Part shown: positions 28,266 to 37,350 of the stretch, in pieces
Position numbering within the stretch: the first letter of the stretch is position 1
Layout: the number at the start of each line of letters is the position of its first letter
Assembly (NCBI RefSeq): GCF_947498005.1
Contig: NZ_CANMIW010000001.1
Location: 729,131-793,130, forward strand
Length of the DNA stretch: 64,000 nt
Source of the DNA: an uncultured Winogradskyella sp.
GTDB taxonomy: Bacteria > Bacteroidota > Bacteroidia > Flavobacteriales > Flavobacteriaceae
Direction: 5' to 3'
The notes under the pieces: model-generated
Databases searched by the model: none
What the model saw: only the letters and a program-made list of their open reading frames with translations
Told to the model about the DNA's origin: nothing
Program-made: the position numbers and the translations under genes

Positions 28266-28620
28266 AAAAGTACTGTTAGCGCTCTCTGTAACGTATACAT
28301 TGGCACTAATAATAGCAAGTTTAATAACGCTAAAAGGTGTACCAAGTTTAGGGTCGTCGTTTGATGATAAAATTTATCATGTAATAGCTTATGCTGGTTT
28401 AGCATTTTTATGGGCTAATTACTTCAAACCATTTAAAACAAAATATACACCTTTTTACGTTTTTTTCTGCGCTGCTTTTCTAGGCTTTATACTAGAGTTA
28501 CTTCAATATGCGGTAAACCCAAATAGAACTTATGATACTTACGATTTAATAGCTAATAGTATTGGAGCTATGTTTGGTACGTTAATTGCATTACAATTAA
28601 ATATTGATAAATTAAAATAA
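28258..28620 (+). CDS. VanZ-like membrane protein
   Basis: 120 aa, four predicted membrane helices (about 5-24, 37-54, 64-84, 90-110). A GTG start overlaps the end of gcvH by 8 nt. The [17 protein letters not shown] and LGFILELLQ...[12 protein letters not shown] segments match the VanZ family, whose function is unclear apart from teicoplanin resistance. The gcvH-vanZ pair is seen in other Flavobacteria from memory. Confidence 0.82.
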   Translation: MVKKVLLALSVTYTLALIIASLITLKGVPSLGSSFDDKIYHVIAYAGLAFLWANYFKPFKTKYTPFYVFFCAAFLGFILELLQYAVNPNRTYDTYDLIANSIGAMFGTLIALQLNIDKLK

Positions 28621-28686
28621 CTTAAAGCCTTGCTTATTTTACAATAAATTAGTTAAATTAGCGATGTTATAATAAACTAAGACACT

Positions 28687-29415
28687 ATGGAACCTAAAAA
28701 GAATCCGAAATCAGACGTTAGCCGTAACAGCTCGCTGTACTTTGCTGTTGGTCTTGCCTTAATGTTGGGTATTACGTACATGGCAATTAATTATAAAACT
28801 TACGATAAAAGTGCAATTGTTGCAGATTCACTTAATTTAGATGATGAATTAGAGGAAGAAGTGCCAATTACAGAACAAATTGTAACACCTCCACCTCCAC
28901 CTCCACCACCACCTGCTGCTCCAGAAATTATTGAAGTTGTAGAAGATGAAGTAGAGGTAGAAGAAACGGTAATAGAATCTACAGAAACTGAAATGGAAAC
29001 AGAAATTGTTGAAATTGAAGAAGTAGAGGTTGTAGAAGTTGAAGAAGACTTAGAAGTCCCTTTTAACGTAATTGAAAATGTAGCCGTTTTTCCAGGATGT
29101 GAAAAGAAGAAAGGAAATGCAGCTAAAAAAGAATGTATGAATGAGAAGGTAAATAAATTCATTGGTAAAAAGTTTAATACAGACTTAGCTAGTGATTTAG
29201 GATTGCCTCCAGGTAAAAAGAGAATTTTTGTTCAGTTTAAAGTAAACAAATCTGGTAACATTACTAGTATTGTAGCTCGTGGTCCGCATCCAGGATTAGA
29301 GAAAGAAGCAAAAAGAGTTATTGGTCAATTACCTAAAATGAAACCTGGAAAACAAAGAGGAAAAGCTGTGGTTATGCCATTCTCTATTCCAATTGTATTC
29401 CAAGTACAAGACTAA
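28687..29415 (+). CDS. Energy transducer TonB family protein
   Basis: 242 aa. One N-terminal helix (about 16-35, LYFAVGLALMLGITYMAIN), a Pro run (nine prolines near 76-84) followed by an acidic Glu/Val region, and a C-terminal TonB domain (about 135-242) with VFPGCEKKKGNAAKKEC and GNITSIVARGPHPGLEKEAKRV. It should span the periplasm and pass proton-motive energy to outer-membrane receptors. A second, shorter-linker homologue follows at 29533. No ExbB or ExbD is close. Confidence 0.9.
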   Translation: MEPKKNPKSDVSRNSSLYFAVGLALMLGITYMAINYKTYDKSAIVADSLNLDDELEEEVPITEQIVTPPPPPPPPPAAPEIIEVVEDEVEVEETVIESTETEMETEIVEIEEVEVVEVEEDLEVPFNVIENVAVFPGCEKKKGNAAKKECMNEKVNKFIGKKFNTDLASDLGLPPGKKRIFVQFKVNKSGNITSIVARGPHPGLEKEAKRVIGQLPKMKPGKQRGKAVVMPFSIPIVFQVQD

Positions 29416-29440
29416 GAAATAGATACTTTTTTAAGTAATA

Positions 29441-29478
29441 AAAAATCCCGTTCAAAATTAATTGGACGGGATTTTCGT
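29441..29478 (+). terminator. Intrinsic terminator after the first TonB gene
   Basis: AAAATCCCGTTCAA (29442-29455) pairs with TTGGACGGGATTTT (29462-29475), 13 of 14 positions, loop about 6 nt, followed by CGTTTT. It separates the two TonB genes. Confidence 0.8.
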
Positions 29479-29532
29479 TTTGGTACGCTTATTGTGACTT
29501 TGACATAATATTAACATTTAAATAATAGTATT

Positions 29533-30324
29533 ATGAACAATTCTAAAAAAGACTTCGGTATTGCTGGTCAGAGCACTACTGAAGCAAAGAAATCACAAAA
29601 GCATGATGCAAATTTACAAAAAAACTCAACCCTTTATTTTCAAATAGGGTTGATTCTTTGTTTATTGGGTACATATGCACTTTTTGAAATGCAATTTCAA
29701 GAAACAAAATTCAAATTAGCTGAAGACACCGCTTCGGTAGAACCCATTGTTATTGATCATGTGCCGCCTTTTGTCGTTGAGGTGGTAAAACTTAAAGTTG
29801 TAGAAGTAGCACCAACAACAGAACTAAAAGATGTATTTAAGGTTGTTAAGGATGATGTACCTGTTGAGGAAAAGATTATTAAAACTCCAGATGACCCAAT
29901 GACTACAAACGATCCTATTAAAGTTGACGATATAACGGTTATTGATGAGCCAGATGTGTTAGAAACCATTCCTTTTATACTCATTGAAAAAGTACCTGTT
30001 TATCCTGGTTGTGAAAAGTATAAAACTAACGATGATCGTAAAAAATGTATGTCAGAACGCATTTCAAAATTAATTAATAGAAAATTTAATACGGGTCTTG
30101 GTACTAAGTATGGTCTTTCTGGTAGACAAAAAATACATACACAATTTACTATAGATAAAAATGGCAATATAGCTGATGTAAAAATTAGAGCGCCACATCC
30201 TGTTTTAGAAAGTGAAGCAAAACGTGTTATTAATAAAATTCCTCATATGGAACCAGGCTTGCAACGTAAAGTTCCTGTTGGTGTCATTTATAACCTACCA
30301 ATAGTATTTGATGTTAGAGACTAA
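29533..30324 (+). CDS. Second TonB-domain protein
   Basis: 263 aa, paralogue of the gene at 28687. An N-terminal helix near 34-51 (LYFQIGLILCLLGTYALF) is followed by a Val/Pro/Asp linker without a proline run, then the TonB-like C-terminus (about 155-263) with VYPGCEKYKTNDDRKKC and GNIADVKIRAPHPVLESEAKRV. It has the paired Cys (GCEKYKTNDDRKKC) seen in its neighbour. It lies between two terminators, so it is an independent unit. Role: energy transduction or a periplasmic scaffold; substrate unknown. Confidence 0.85.
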   Translation: MNNSKKDFGIAGQSTTEAKKSQKHDANLQKNSTLYFQIGLILCLLGTYALFEMQFQETKFKLAEDTASVEPIVIDHVPPFVVEVVKLKVVEVAPTTELKDVFKVVKDDVPVEEKIIKTPDDPMTTNDPIKVDDITVIDEPDVLETIPFILIEKVPVYPGCEKYKTNDDRKKCMSERISKLINRKFNTGLGTKYGLSGRQKIHTQFTIDKNGNIADVKIRAPHPVLESEAKRVINKIPHMEPGLQRKVPVGVIYNLPIVFDVRD

Positions 30325-30348
30325 TACATTTGTACAATTATAAATAAG

Positions 30349-30378
30349 AACCGTTATTTTAAAATAACGGTTTTTTTT
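30349..30378 (+). terminator. Intrinsic terminator after the second TonB gene
   Basis: AACCGTTATTTT followed directly by its reverse complement AAAATAACGGTT, then a T-run. Confidence 0.8.
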
Positions 30379-30446
30379 ATGCGTTATTTGGGTTTAAGGT
30401 TACTAAAAAAATTAAGTATCTTTCGCACATTAAAAATTAGTCCTTT

Positions 30447-32555
30447 ATGAAGCGCATTGTGCTATTTGTTTTTCTGTTTGTGTATAGCTTGGGTTATGCG
30501 CAAAACCTATCTTCATATGAAAAACCACCAGTATTTAAAGAATGTGATTCCATGGCTGTGGAGCAATTAAAATCTTGCTTCAACTTTACTTTAAATTCTT
30601 TTATTTATGAGAATTTTAAAGTGCCTCAAATTGTAACAGATGAATCTTATAATGGTAATGTACAGTTGTTGTTTGAGGTTACCAATACAGGGAAATTCAA
30701 AATAATATATGCAGATGCTATATATGATGAGTTAAAGACGGAAAGCAAACGTATATTCAATTTGCTTCCAGAGATAGAACCAGCGACTTATAATGGTAAT
30801 CCAACATTTACACAATACAGTCTTAGTATAGCTATTCCTTTAACGCAGCCAGTGAAGGAAAATAATCAATCAACTGCAGAAACTAATACCATACAGCAGG
30901 ATAGTCTTAACGCTACCTTGTCTGATGAATTAGATAAACTTGAAAAAGAAATCAAACCATATGAAGATTTAGAATATTCAAGTCAATTAAACATTCCGTT
31001 TACACATTCTTACTATGCGCGTTTTGATGCAGAAATGAATGCTATAGGTACAAACAGTCATACAGGAGCAAAACCTTTTATTTATAGTGATGTAGCGAGA
31101 TATTACGATATAAAAGCTGAAAATAAAAGTTTAGAAAAGGATACAGACACTTGGTTAGGCAGAAAAACCTTGAATGAACATTTAGTAGAGGTGCAAGGTA
31201 AAGATTATTGGTTTACAGTAGATCCTATTTTAGATTTACAGGTAGGAAAGGATACGGGTTCTGATATTGGTTCTACATGGAATAATACGCGCGGTGTTTT
31301 TATACAAGCAGGTATAGGTAAACGCTTTAATTTTACAACTTCGGTTTATGAAAGTCAAGGTAGGTTTGCAGATTATTTTAATGCGTATGCTGAAAGTTTA
31401 AAGGCTTTTGGTCCAGATCCTGCAATTATTCCTGGTCGTGGAATCGCTAAACGCTTCAAGGGTAACGCTTACGATTATCCAGTTGCAGAGGCTTATTTGT
31501 CTTATACACCAGCAGATTTTTTAAATGTACAGTTTGGTCATGGAAAGAACTTTATTGGTGATGGTTACCGTTCGTTATTGCAAAGTGATGTTGCTAGTCC
31601 TTATCCCTTTTTAAAACTAAACACCACCTTCTGGAAAATAAAATATACAAGTACATGGATGTGGTTAAAAGATGTAAGGCCAGAGGTTGTAGTAGATAAA
31701 GCGTTTTTAACGAAATATATGGCTAATCATTATTTAAGTTGGAATGTAAACAAACGATTAAATATAGGTTTATTTGAATCGGTTATTTGGGAAGATTCTA
31801 ATGGAAGAGGTTTTGATGTTAATTATTTAAATCCTATTATATTTTTTAGAGCCATAGAGTTTCAAACTGGGCAAGGAGCAGGTAATGCCATATTGGGTTT
31901 AAGTTCAAAATACAAATGGAATAACAAGGTAAATCTGTATGGCCAATTTATATTAGATGAATTTTCATTAAGTGACGTAACAGGAGGAAATAAAAGTTGG
32001 AAGAACAAATTTGGGTTTCAGTTAGGCGCAAAATATTATAACGCATTTAAAGTAGATAATTTACTCTTACAGGCGGAATATAATCAAGTAAGACCATATA
32101 CCTATTCGCATAATACGCAGACGTTAAACTACGCACATTTTAATCAGCCAATGGCACATCTTTGGGGAGCAAACTTTAGAGAATTTGTTTTAATTGGTCG
32201 CTATAATTATAAACGTTGGTTTGGCGATGCCAAAATGATTATTGGTCAACGAGGTTTAGATTATAATACAGATGAAGATTCGTTTTCATATGGTGGCGAT
32301 ATTTACAGAAATTATAATGATAGAAATGCTGATACAGGCATTATAATAGGGCAAGGCAATAAAACCAATAGTTTTATGGCAGAACTACAAGCGGGTTATG
32401 TAGTTAACCCAACGACTAATCTTAAACTATTTACCAATATAATGTATAGAGATTATAATCCTGATACTGTAAATGCAACCACAGTTAGAAATGGATCTGT
32501 TTGGTTTAATATTGGTGTAAGAACAGATTTATTTAATTGGTATAATGATTTTTAG
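30447..32555 (+). CDS. remB: RemB-like gliding motility outer-membrane protein
   Basis: 702 aa. A signal peptide ends YSLGYAQ. Residues about 25-130 form a TonB-like domain (VFKECDSMAVEQLKSCFNFTLNSF, GNVQLLFEVTNTGKFKIIYA), linking it to the two TonB genes before it. A Gln/Asn-rich linker (about 135-165) leads to a beta-barrel of about 530 residues with ends such as GSVWFNIGVRTDLFNWYNDF. From memory, Flavobacterium RemB has this size and layout and is a mobile cell-surface gliding component; I have not confirmed this by search. Alternatives include another capsule- or envelope-linked barrel. Confidence 0.6.
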   Translation: MKRIVLFVFLFVYSLGYAQNLSSYEKPPVFKECDSMAVEQLKSCFNFTLNSFIYENFKVPQIVTDESYNGNVQLLFEVTNTGKFKIIYADAIYDELKTESKRIFNLLPEIEPATYNGNPTFTQYSLSIAIPLTQPVKENNQSTAETNTIQQDSLNATLSDELDKLEKEIKPYEDLEYSSQLNIPFTHSYYARFDAEMNAIGTNSHTGAKPFIYSDVARYYDIKAENKSLEKDTDTWLGRKTLNEHLVEVQGKDYWFTVDPILDLQVGKDTGSDIGSTWNNTRGVFIQAGIGKRFNFTTSVYESQGRFADYFNAYAESLKAFGPDPAIIPGRGIAKRFKGNAYDYPVAEAYLSYTPADFLNVQFGHGKNFIGDGYRSLLQSDVASPYPFLKLNTTFWKIKYTSTWMWLKDVRPEVVVDKAFLTKYMANHYLSWNVNKRLNIGLFESVIWEDSNGRGFDVNYLNPIIFFRAIEFQTGQGAGNAILGLSSKYKWNNKVNLYGQFILDEFSLSDVTGGNKSWKNKFGFQLGAKYYNAFKVDNLLLQAEYNQVRPYTYSHNTQTLNYAHFNQPMAHLWGANFREFVLIGRYNYKRWFGDAKMIIGQRGLDYNTDEDSFSYGGDIYRNYNDRNADTGIIIGQGNKTNSFMAELQAGYVVNPTTNLKLFTNIMYRDYNPDTVNATTVRNGSVWFNIGVRTDLFNWYNDF

Positions 32556-32620
32556 GTGAAGAAGGCAAGTTAGATTTTTCTTAATTTAATATGTTATATC
32601 CGTTGTTGTGTGACGTTTTT

Positions 32621-32821
32621 ATGTCAGGTACAATTCAAGATAAGCATGATTTATTTTATATAAGTCAGCAATTAAATGATATTAAAGAAATCCAAGTTCT
32701 TTGTCAGCGTATATTAGAGCGTTCAGAAAAGCGAGAAAATTCAGGTCAACCGACAAGAATTTCCCTTGTAGAAGCGATGAACGATGCGATTGAGGAAGAG
32801 CTTTCAGAAAAGACATCGTAA
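32621..32821 (+). CDS. Small hypothetical protein (overlaps antisense ORF)
   Basis: From ATG 32621 (MSGTIQDKHDLFYISQQLND...) 66 aa; an ATG at 32591 would add 10 residues (MLYPLLCDVF), which look less protein-like. The composition is soluble and helical, ending DAIEEELSEKTS. Its 3' 140 nt overlap the 3' end of a minus-strand frame ending at 32682, so one of the two is probably only partly real. No known family seen. It lies just after the RemB-like gene. Confidence 0.45.
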   Translation: MSGTIQDKHDLFYISQQLNDIKEIQVLCQRILERSEKRENSGQPTRISLVEAMNDAIEEELSEKTS

Positions 32822-33053
32822 CTATGTGTAATTTTTCAAGTTCTTCTTTTGTTTTGTAGATTAACAAATTTCCAATCTTAATATTATAAAAGAATTCAAA
32901 ATCAGATTCTGATAGAACTTTATTTAGTTTGTCTTTTGATTCAATATATTCGGTTATACTCATTGATGGTATTTTTTCCGTACCACGAACAGTTGTATTG
33001 TTTCCGTCTATTTTAGATTCAATTCGTTCTAAATCTTGTATTGTTATTTTCAT
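32682..33053 (-). CDS. Hypothetical protein, possibly only its N-terminal part real
   Basis: 123 aa, starting MKITIQDLERIESKIDGNN; the first about 82 residues look like a normal soluble protein, and the remainder (from HIVTMSFLKALPQSH) lies opposite the plus-strand small ORF. No family recognised. The start region has the sense look of a real gene, and the 420 nt in front of it (to cyoE) hold possible promoters. A frameshift near 32815 would explain the overlap. Confidence 0.4.
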   Translation of the reverse strand: MKITIQDLERIESKIDGNNTTVRGTEKIPSMSITEYIESKDKLNKVLSESDFEFFYNIKIGNLLIYKTKEELEKLHIVTMSFLKALPQSHRSSLLQGKFLSVDLNFLAFLNALIYADKELGFL

Positions 33054-33409
33054 AAGTTTAAAATATTATGATTAACGTGCCTTAAATGACACACAACTCC
33101 TTATATAAAAACTTTTATTGTCGATATCCCGTAAAATAATCGGGTTATGAAAAGTTTATCGTTGTTGTTATCCCGTAAATATAGATTAAATATTGTTGTA
33201 TGCAAAAGATGTTGTGTCACTTCAATTTTTGTTTAATCCGCTTCTATGTAGAATGTTGTAAGCAAACCACAAAGGTTATTATTGGGTAAATTTTATTGTT
33301 GTGACTTTTTATGAAGACCATGTTATATTGCAGTATAACCTATACAAATATGGTTATTGTAATAAATAGTATGTGCAATATTGTCTAATTTTAAAAATAA
33401 GATTTTACA
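33054..33409. other. Long AT-rich gap with repeated element and near-palindrome
   Basis: No gene is supported here. TATCCCGTAAA occurs at 33125-33135 and again at 33169-33179, 44 nt apart, and the first copy is followed by CGGG, which can fold back on its CCCG. At 33322-33339 lies GTTATATTGCAGTATAAC, palindromic at 16 of 18 positions. These could be binding sites controlling the oxidase operon or the divergent small gene. Confidence 0.4.
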
Positions 33410-33440
33410 TTGTTTACAAGTATTTTTCAAACTATCTTTG
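33410..33440 (+). promoter_or_regulatory. Promoter of the cyoE-cox operon (TTG-N20-TATCTTTG)
   Basis: TTG at 33410-33412 and TATCTTTG at 33433-33440, spacing 20, match the Bacteroidota consensus, 33 nt before the heme O synthase start. Confidence 0.6.
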
Positions 33441-33473
33441 CACTCGCTTATAAAAGAATATAAATAATTAAAA

Positions 33474-34367
33474 TTGAGTACCACAAAAACATCAGTATCA
33501 ACAGCTTCTGTTGTCACAGATTTTAAGGAAATCACAAAGATGGGTTTATCCTTAAGTGTGGTGTTTTCTTCACTTGCTGGTTATTTTCTTGGTGCTGAAA
33601 CCATTAGTATTACCACACTTCTTTTATTAGCCGTTGGTGGCTATTTTATGGTTGGTGCTTCAAATGCATATAATCAAATTATTGAGCGCGATTTAGATGC
33701 GCTAATGGATAGAACCAAAAATAGACCTATACCAGCTGGTCGCATGTCAGTGAATACAGCTTTTATAATTGCAACTTCTTTTACCATTTTAGGGTTAATT
33801 ACGCTTTATATAATTAATCCCAAAACCGCCATGTATGGTGCTATTTCAATATTTTTATACACAAGTGTTTACACGCCATTAAAAACTAAAACGTCACTTT
33901 CTGTTTTTGTTGGTGCTTTACCAGGTGCAATTCCCTTTATGTTGGGTTGGGTTGCCGCAAGAGGTAGTTTTGGTATAGAGCCAGGTATGTTGTTTGCTAT
34001 TCAATTTTTTTGGCAATTTCCGCACTTTTGGTCTATTGGCTGGTTTTTGCACGACGATTATAAAAAAGGTGGTTTTCACATGCTGCCTACAGGAGAACCA
34101 GATAAAGGTACAGCGGTACAAATTATAATGTATAGTGTATGGACTGTTATTGCGTCTATACTGCCAGTGTTTGGTTTTACTGGTGATTTAAAATTGTCTA
34201 TAGTAGGTGCTGTTATTGTTTTTATACTTGGTATGGTAATGTTGGTTTATGCTTTAAAATTATTTAAGTTAAGAACTGTAGAGGCAGCTAAACAGTTAAT
34301 GTTATCAAGCGTTTTTTATATCACATTATTGCAAATCATATATGTTGCAGATAAATTTTTGAGATAA
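33474..34367 (+). CDS. cyoE: Protoheme IX farnesyltransferase (heme O synthase)
   Basis: 297 aa UbiA-family membrane enzyme adding a farnesyl group to heme b for the oxidase. It starts at TTG 33474 (MSTTKTSVSTASVVTDFKEITK); an internal ATG at 33540 would remove the N-terminal helix found in relatives. The prenyl-diphosphate-binding YNQIIERDLDALMDRTKNRPIP is clear, about nine helices follow, and the second motif YTPLKTKTSLSVFVGALPGAIP is present. It is the first gene of the subunit III/IV cluster, stop directly at the next ATG. Confidence 0.95.
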   Translation: MSTTKTSVSTASVVTDFKEITKMGLSLSVVFSSLAGYFLGAETISITTLLLLAVGGYFMVGASNAYNQIIERDLDALMDRTKNRPIPAGRMSVNTAFIIATSFTILGLITLYIINPKTAMYGAISIFLYTSVYTPLKTKTSLSVFVGALPGAIPFMLGWVAARGSFGIEPGMLFAIQFFWQFPHFWSIGWFLHDDYKKGGFHMLPTGEPDKGTAVQIIMYSVWTVIASILPVFGFTGDLKLSIVGAVIVFILGMVMLVYALKLFKLRTVEAAKQLMLSSVFYITLLQIIYVADKFLR

Positions 34368-34967
34368 ATGGATTTAACACAAGGAACACAGAAAGAGAAA
34401 ACGGCTAGGTCAAAAAAAATGATGCTTTGGTTTGGTATTGGCTCATTGATTATGTCTTTTGCAGGTTTAGTAAGTGCATTTATTGTAAGTAGTAAACAAC
34501 GATTAAATGAAGATTGGTTAGTAGATTATCAATTACCAAATGCCTTTTTAATTAGTTTAGTTCTTATTTTACTTAGTAGTCTTACTTTTATTTTAGCCAA
34601 GAAGGCGTTGAGTGAAAATAAAATGAAAATGGTAACCATTTGGTTATTAGTAACATTAGTATTGGGTATTACATTTGTTTATAGTCAATTTGCTGGTTTT
34701 AGCGAGATCATTGCATCTGGTTATCACTTCGCCGGACCAACAAGTAATATCACAATGTCTTACATATATATAATAGCAGTATTGCATATAGGGCACGTTA
34801 TTGCTGGCCTAATATGTCTTATTGTTGTAATTTATAATCATTTTAAACAAAAGTATAATGCCAACAATATGTTGGGTTTTGAACTAGCAGCAAATTTTTG
34901 GCATTTCGTAGATGTGCTTTGGCTTGTGCTCTTTTTGTTTTTATATTTTTTTAGATATATAATTTGA
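34368..34967 (+). CDS. Cytochrome c oxidase subunit III, short paralogue
   Basis: 199 aa, five predicted helices, COX3 superfamily. Conserved helix residues include FVYSQFAGFSEIIASG and HIGHVIAGLICLIVV plus FWHFVDVLWLVLFLFLY. The start follows the heme O synthase stop with no gap. It lacks the large insertion found in the next gene. Bacteroidota often carry such a short and a long subunit III side by side; the two may both be structural, or the short one may aid assembly. Confidence 0.9.
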   Translation: MDLTQGTQKEKTARSKKMMLWFGIGSLIMSFAGLVSAFIVSSKQRLNEDWLVDYQLPNAFLISLVLILLSSLTFILAKKALSENKMKMVTIWLLVTLVLGITFVYSQFAGFSEIIASGYHFAGPTSNITMSYIYIIAVLHIGHVIAGLICLIVVIYNHFKQKYNANNMLGFELAANFWHFVDVLWLVLFLFLYFFRYII

Positions 34968-35003
34968 TTATTTTTGTCCAATCTTAAAATTTAAATAAAT
35001 TCT

Positions 35004-36002
35004 ATGGATTCTACAGTAGCTACTGGTACAGAAGAAAAAACTTGGGGAGGCGGCAACCAGCCACTAAAAGCAAGTTACGGAAAAATGATGATGTGGTTCT
35101 TCATTGTATCTGATGCATTAACATTTTCAGGCTTTTTAGCCGCTTATGGTTTTTCAAGGTTTAAGTTCATTAATGAATGGCCAATTGCAGACGAGGTGTT
35201 TACACACGTGCCATTTTTACATGGACAAGAATTGCCAATGATATATGTGGCATTTATGACCTTTATTCTTATTATGTCTTCAGTGACAATGGTGTTAGCT
35301 GTTGATGCTGGTCATCATATGAATAAGTCTAAAGTGACTATATATATGTTTTTAACCATAATTGGTGGTGCCATATTTGTTGGCTCGCAAGCATGGGAAT
35401 GGGCAACATTTATTCAAGGTGATTATGGAGCTGTACAAACTAAAGGTGGAAACATCTTACAATTTGGTGAAAATGTAACCGTAGATGGCGTAGAGAAGTT
35501 TAAGCGTGTTTCTATAGATGATATTGCAATTGCACAACCAGGCGAGCGTGAAGCGCATGAACGCAAAAACGGTCTATGGTTTGTAGACGAAGGTACTTTG
35601 CCTCCTTACACTGTTAATGAAATTTATGCAGGTTTAGCTGCAAACGAAAATATTTTAGTGAGAAATCAACTTCTTGATGAACATGGTCATAAAACCATCT
35701 TGTCAAGAGAAGAATCGTTAAAACAAATAAAAGAAAACGGAAAACTAGTTGTTAAAGGAGCTAACCTTCATGTTAATGAATATGGAACAACGCTTTTTGC
35801 TGACTTCTTTTTCTTTATTACTGGATTTCACGGATTTCACGTACTTTCTGGAGTAGTTATTAATATCATTATTTTCTTTAATGTTATTCTAGGTACTTAC
35901 GAAAGAAGAGGTAGTTATGAAATGGTTGAGAAAGTGGGATTATACTGGCACTTTGTCGATTTAGTATGGGTATTTGTATTCACATTCTTTTATTTAGTAT
36001 AA
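35004..36002 (+). CDS. Cytochrome c oxidase subunit III, long form
   Basis: 332 aa. Helices flank a 130-residue soluble insert (about residues 138-265, GDYGAVQTKGG...NEYGTTLF) between membrane segments. The C-terminal helices FFFFITGFHGFHVLSG and YWHFVDLVWVFVFTFFYL are typical of COX3. N-terminal start ATG 35004 with 36 nt after the short subunit. Subunit III stabilises subunit I and shapes oxygen access. The insert is a feature of many Bacteroidota versions. Confidence 0.93.
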   Translation: MDSTVATGTEEKTWGGGNQPLKASYGKMMMWFFIVSDALTFSGFLAAYGFSRFKFINEWPIADEVFTHVPFLHGQELPMIYVAFMTFILIMSSVTMVLAVDAGHHMNKSKVTIYMFLTIIGGAIFVGSQAWEWATFIQGDYGAVQTKGGNILQFGENVTVDGVEKFKRVSIDDIAIAQPGEREAHERKNGLWFVDEGTLPPYTVNEIYAGLAANENILVRNQLLDEHGHKTILSREESLKQIKENGKLVVKGANLHVNEYGTTLFADFFFFITGFHGFHVLSGVVINIIIFFNVILGTYERRGSYEMVEKVGLYWHFVDLVWVFVFTFFYLV

Positions 36003-36024
36003 ACTAAGAAATTAAGATTAAATT

Positions 36025-36474
36025 ATGGCACACGAGCATAAATTAGAAATATTTAGAGGACGTTTAAAGTTCAAATCTAATACTCAAAAGATTTGGGGTG
36101 TTTTAATATTCCTAACTATTGTAACAGCAGTAGAAGTTGTTTTAGGTATATACAAACCAGAATTTTTAATGAGCACTTGGATAGATCCTATTGAAGGGAA
36201 TGGTTTTTTCTCAACAGTTGGTAATGTATTATTGTCTCCTATTGTATACATGAAACCTTTAAACTTAATCTTCATTGTATTAACAATTGTAAAAGCCTAT
36301 TACATCACATGGGATTTTATGCACATGAGAGATGAAACTGGTAGCTTTAGAAAGATGGTTGTTTGGACTGGTGTTTTCTTAATCTGTTACTTAATTTTCA
36401 TCTTATTACAAGAAGGTGGATACGTTTTTAATGTTTACAACGCAGAAGACGCATTAATAAAGAAAGATTTTTAA
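36025..36474 (+). CDS. Cytochrome c oxidase subunit IV family protein
   Basis: 149 aa with three helices (about 21-39, 72-93, 114-134). The WDFMHMRDETGSFRKMVVWTG motif is typical for the COX4_pro-like small subunit in Bacteroidota. It starts 22 nt after subunit III and ends the cox operon at a terminator. It completes the set of oxidase subunits shared between this locus and the window's left edge. Confidence 0.9.
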   Translation: MAHEHKLEIFRGRLKFKSNTQKIWGVLIFLTIVTAVEVVLGIYKPEFLMSTWIDPIEGNGFFSTVGNVLLSPIVYMKPLNLIFIVLTIVKAYYITWDFMHMRDETGSFRKMVVWTGVFLICYLIFILLQEGGYVFNVYNAEDALIKKDF

Positions 36475-36548
36475 CTACATAAGTGAATAACTTAAAGGTT
36501 TTTACTTAGAATTTATAGTAGAAACCTAAGTGTTAAATATAAATAAAG

Positions 36549-36575
36549 GGTGGTTTTTCTAAACCACCTTTTTTA
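36549..36575 (+). terminator. Intrinsic terminator of the cyoE-cox operon
   Basis: GGTGGTTT (36549-36556), loop TTCT, AAACCACC (36561-36568), then a run of six T. The overlapping TATTTTTG at 36574-36581 could start the next transcript. Confidence 0.8.
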
Positions 36576-36630
36576 TTTTTGCAATTCGAAAATTAACCCT
36601 TTTATTAACTGAGTTTTTATTGCATTACAT

Positions 36631-37350
36631 ATGGAAGTAAATAACACAAAGCGATATATAGTTCTCGGTATTCTATTCTTTTTGCCTGTAGCTTTTTTGT
36701 TAATGCTCTATCCAGCAAAACATAATTACGAGCCATTAAATATTGTAAATGAAAACGTATCTGATATTCAAACCTTCGGCTCAGATACTTCAGAAGCATT
36801 ACAACTAAAAGACAATATAACTGTTTTAGGTTTTTTAGGAAAAACACCATTAAATAATACTATAGCAGCCTTAAATCTTAAGGAGTTAGTCTACGATAAA
36901 TTTAAGGGCTTTAAAAACTTTCAGATTATAATCGTAGTGCCAAAAGGCACTGAAGATGAAGTAGAGCTTCTTAAAAAAGAAATCAATACTTACGAAGATT
37001 TAAAATTCTGGCATTATGCATTTGCTACTGAAGGTGAAATAAAACTGTTATATAATTCTTTAATAACAGAAGATAAGCTACAGAATGATTTATCCAGTAA
37101 TAATGTCTATATAATAGATAAAGATCTTAATCAAAGAGGACGAATTGATGGAAGATCAGAAAGGGAAGTAGAAGATGATAAGCCTAAGTTTAGTGTGTAT
37201 GAATACAATACTATAGAAGTAGCAGAAATAAAGAATATGATGAATGATGATGTAAGGATCTTGTTTACTGAGTATAGACAAAAAAGACAAGGTAAATTTG
37301 ATGATTCAAACACACGAAGAGAAAAAGAATTAAAACAGAGTTATGAGTAA
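36631..37350 (+). CDS. Membrane-anchored thioredoxin-fold-like protein without Cys pair
   Basis: 239 aa. One N-terminal helix (about 9-27, YIVLGILFFLPVAFLLMLYP), then a soluble periplasmic part. ITVLGFLGKTPLNNTIAALNLKE and NVYIIDKDLNQRGRIDGR resemble thioredoxin/SCO-like strands, but there is no CxxxC. It overlaps the SCO gene by 8 nt, so it is very likely a partner in copper delivery to the oxidase or a decayed SCO paralogue. Function is not established by sequence alone. Confidence 0.65.
   Translation: MEVNNTKRYIVLGILFFLPVAFLLMLYPAKHNYEPLNIVNENVSDIQTFGSDTSEALQLKDNITVLGFLGKTPLNNTIAALNLKELVYDKFKGFKNFQIIIVVPKGTEDEVELLKKEINTYEDLKFWHYAFATEGEIKLLYNSLITEDKLQNDLSSNNVYIIDKDLNQRGRIDGRSEREVEDDKPKFSVYEYNTIEVAEIKNMMNDDVRILFTEYRQKRQGKFDDSNTRREKELKQSYE

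Noticed and set aside
28800..29162. 120-aa minus-strand ORF rich in Ser, Thr and Gly
   Set aside because: It is the reverse reading of the proline- and glutamate-rich linker of the TonB gene.
33323..33535. 70-aa minus-strand ORF covering the cyoE promoter
   Set aside because: It overlaps a good promoter and the cyoE start, and has no recognisable pattern.
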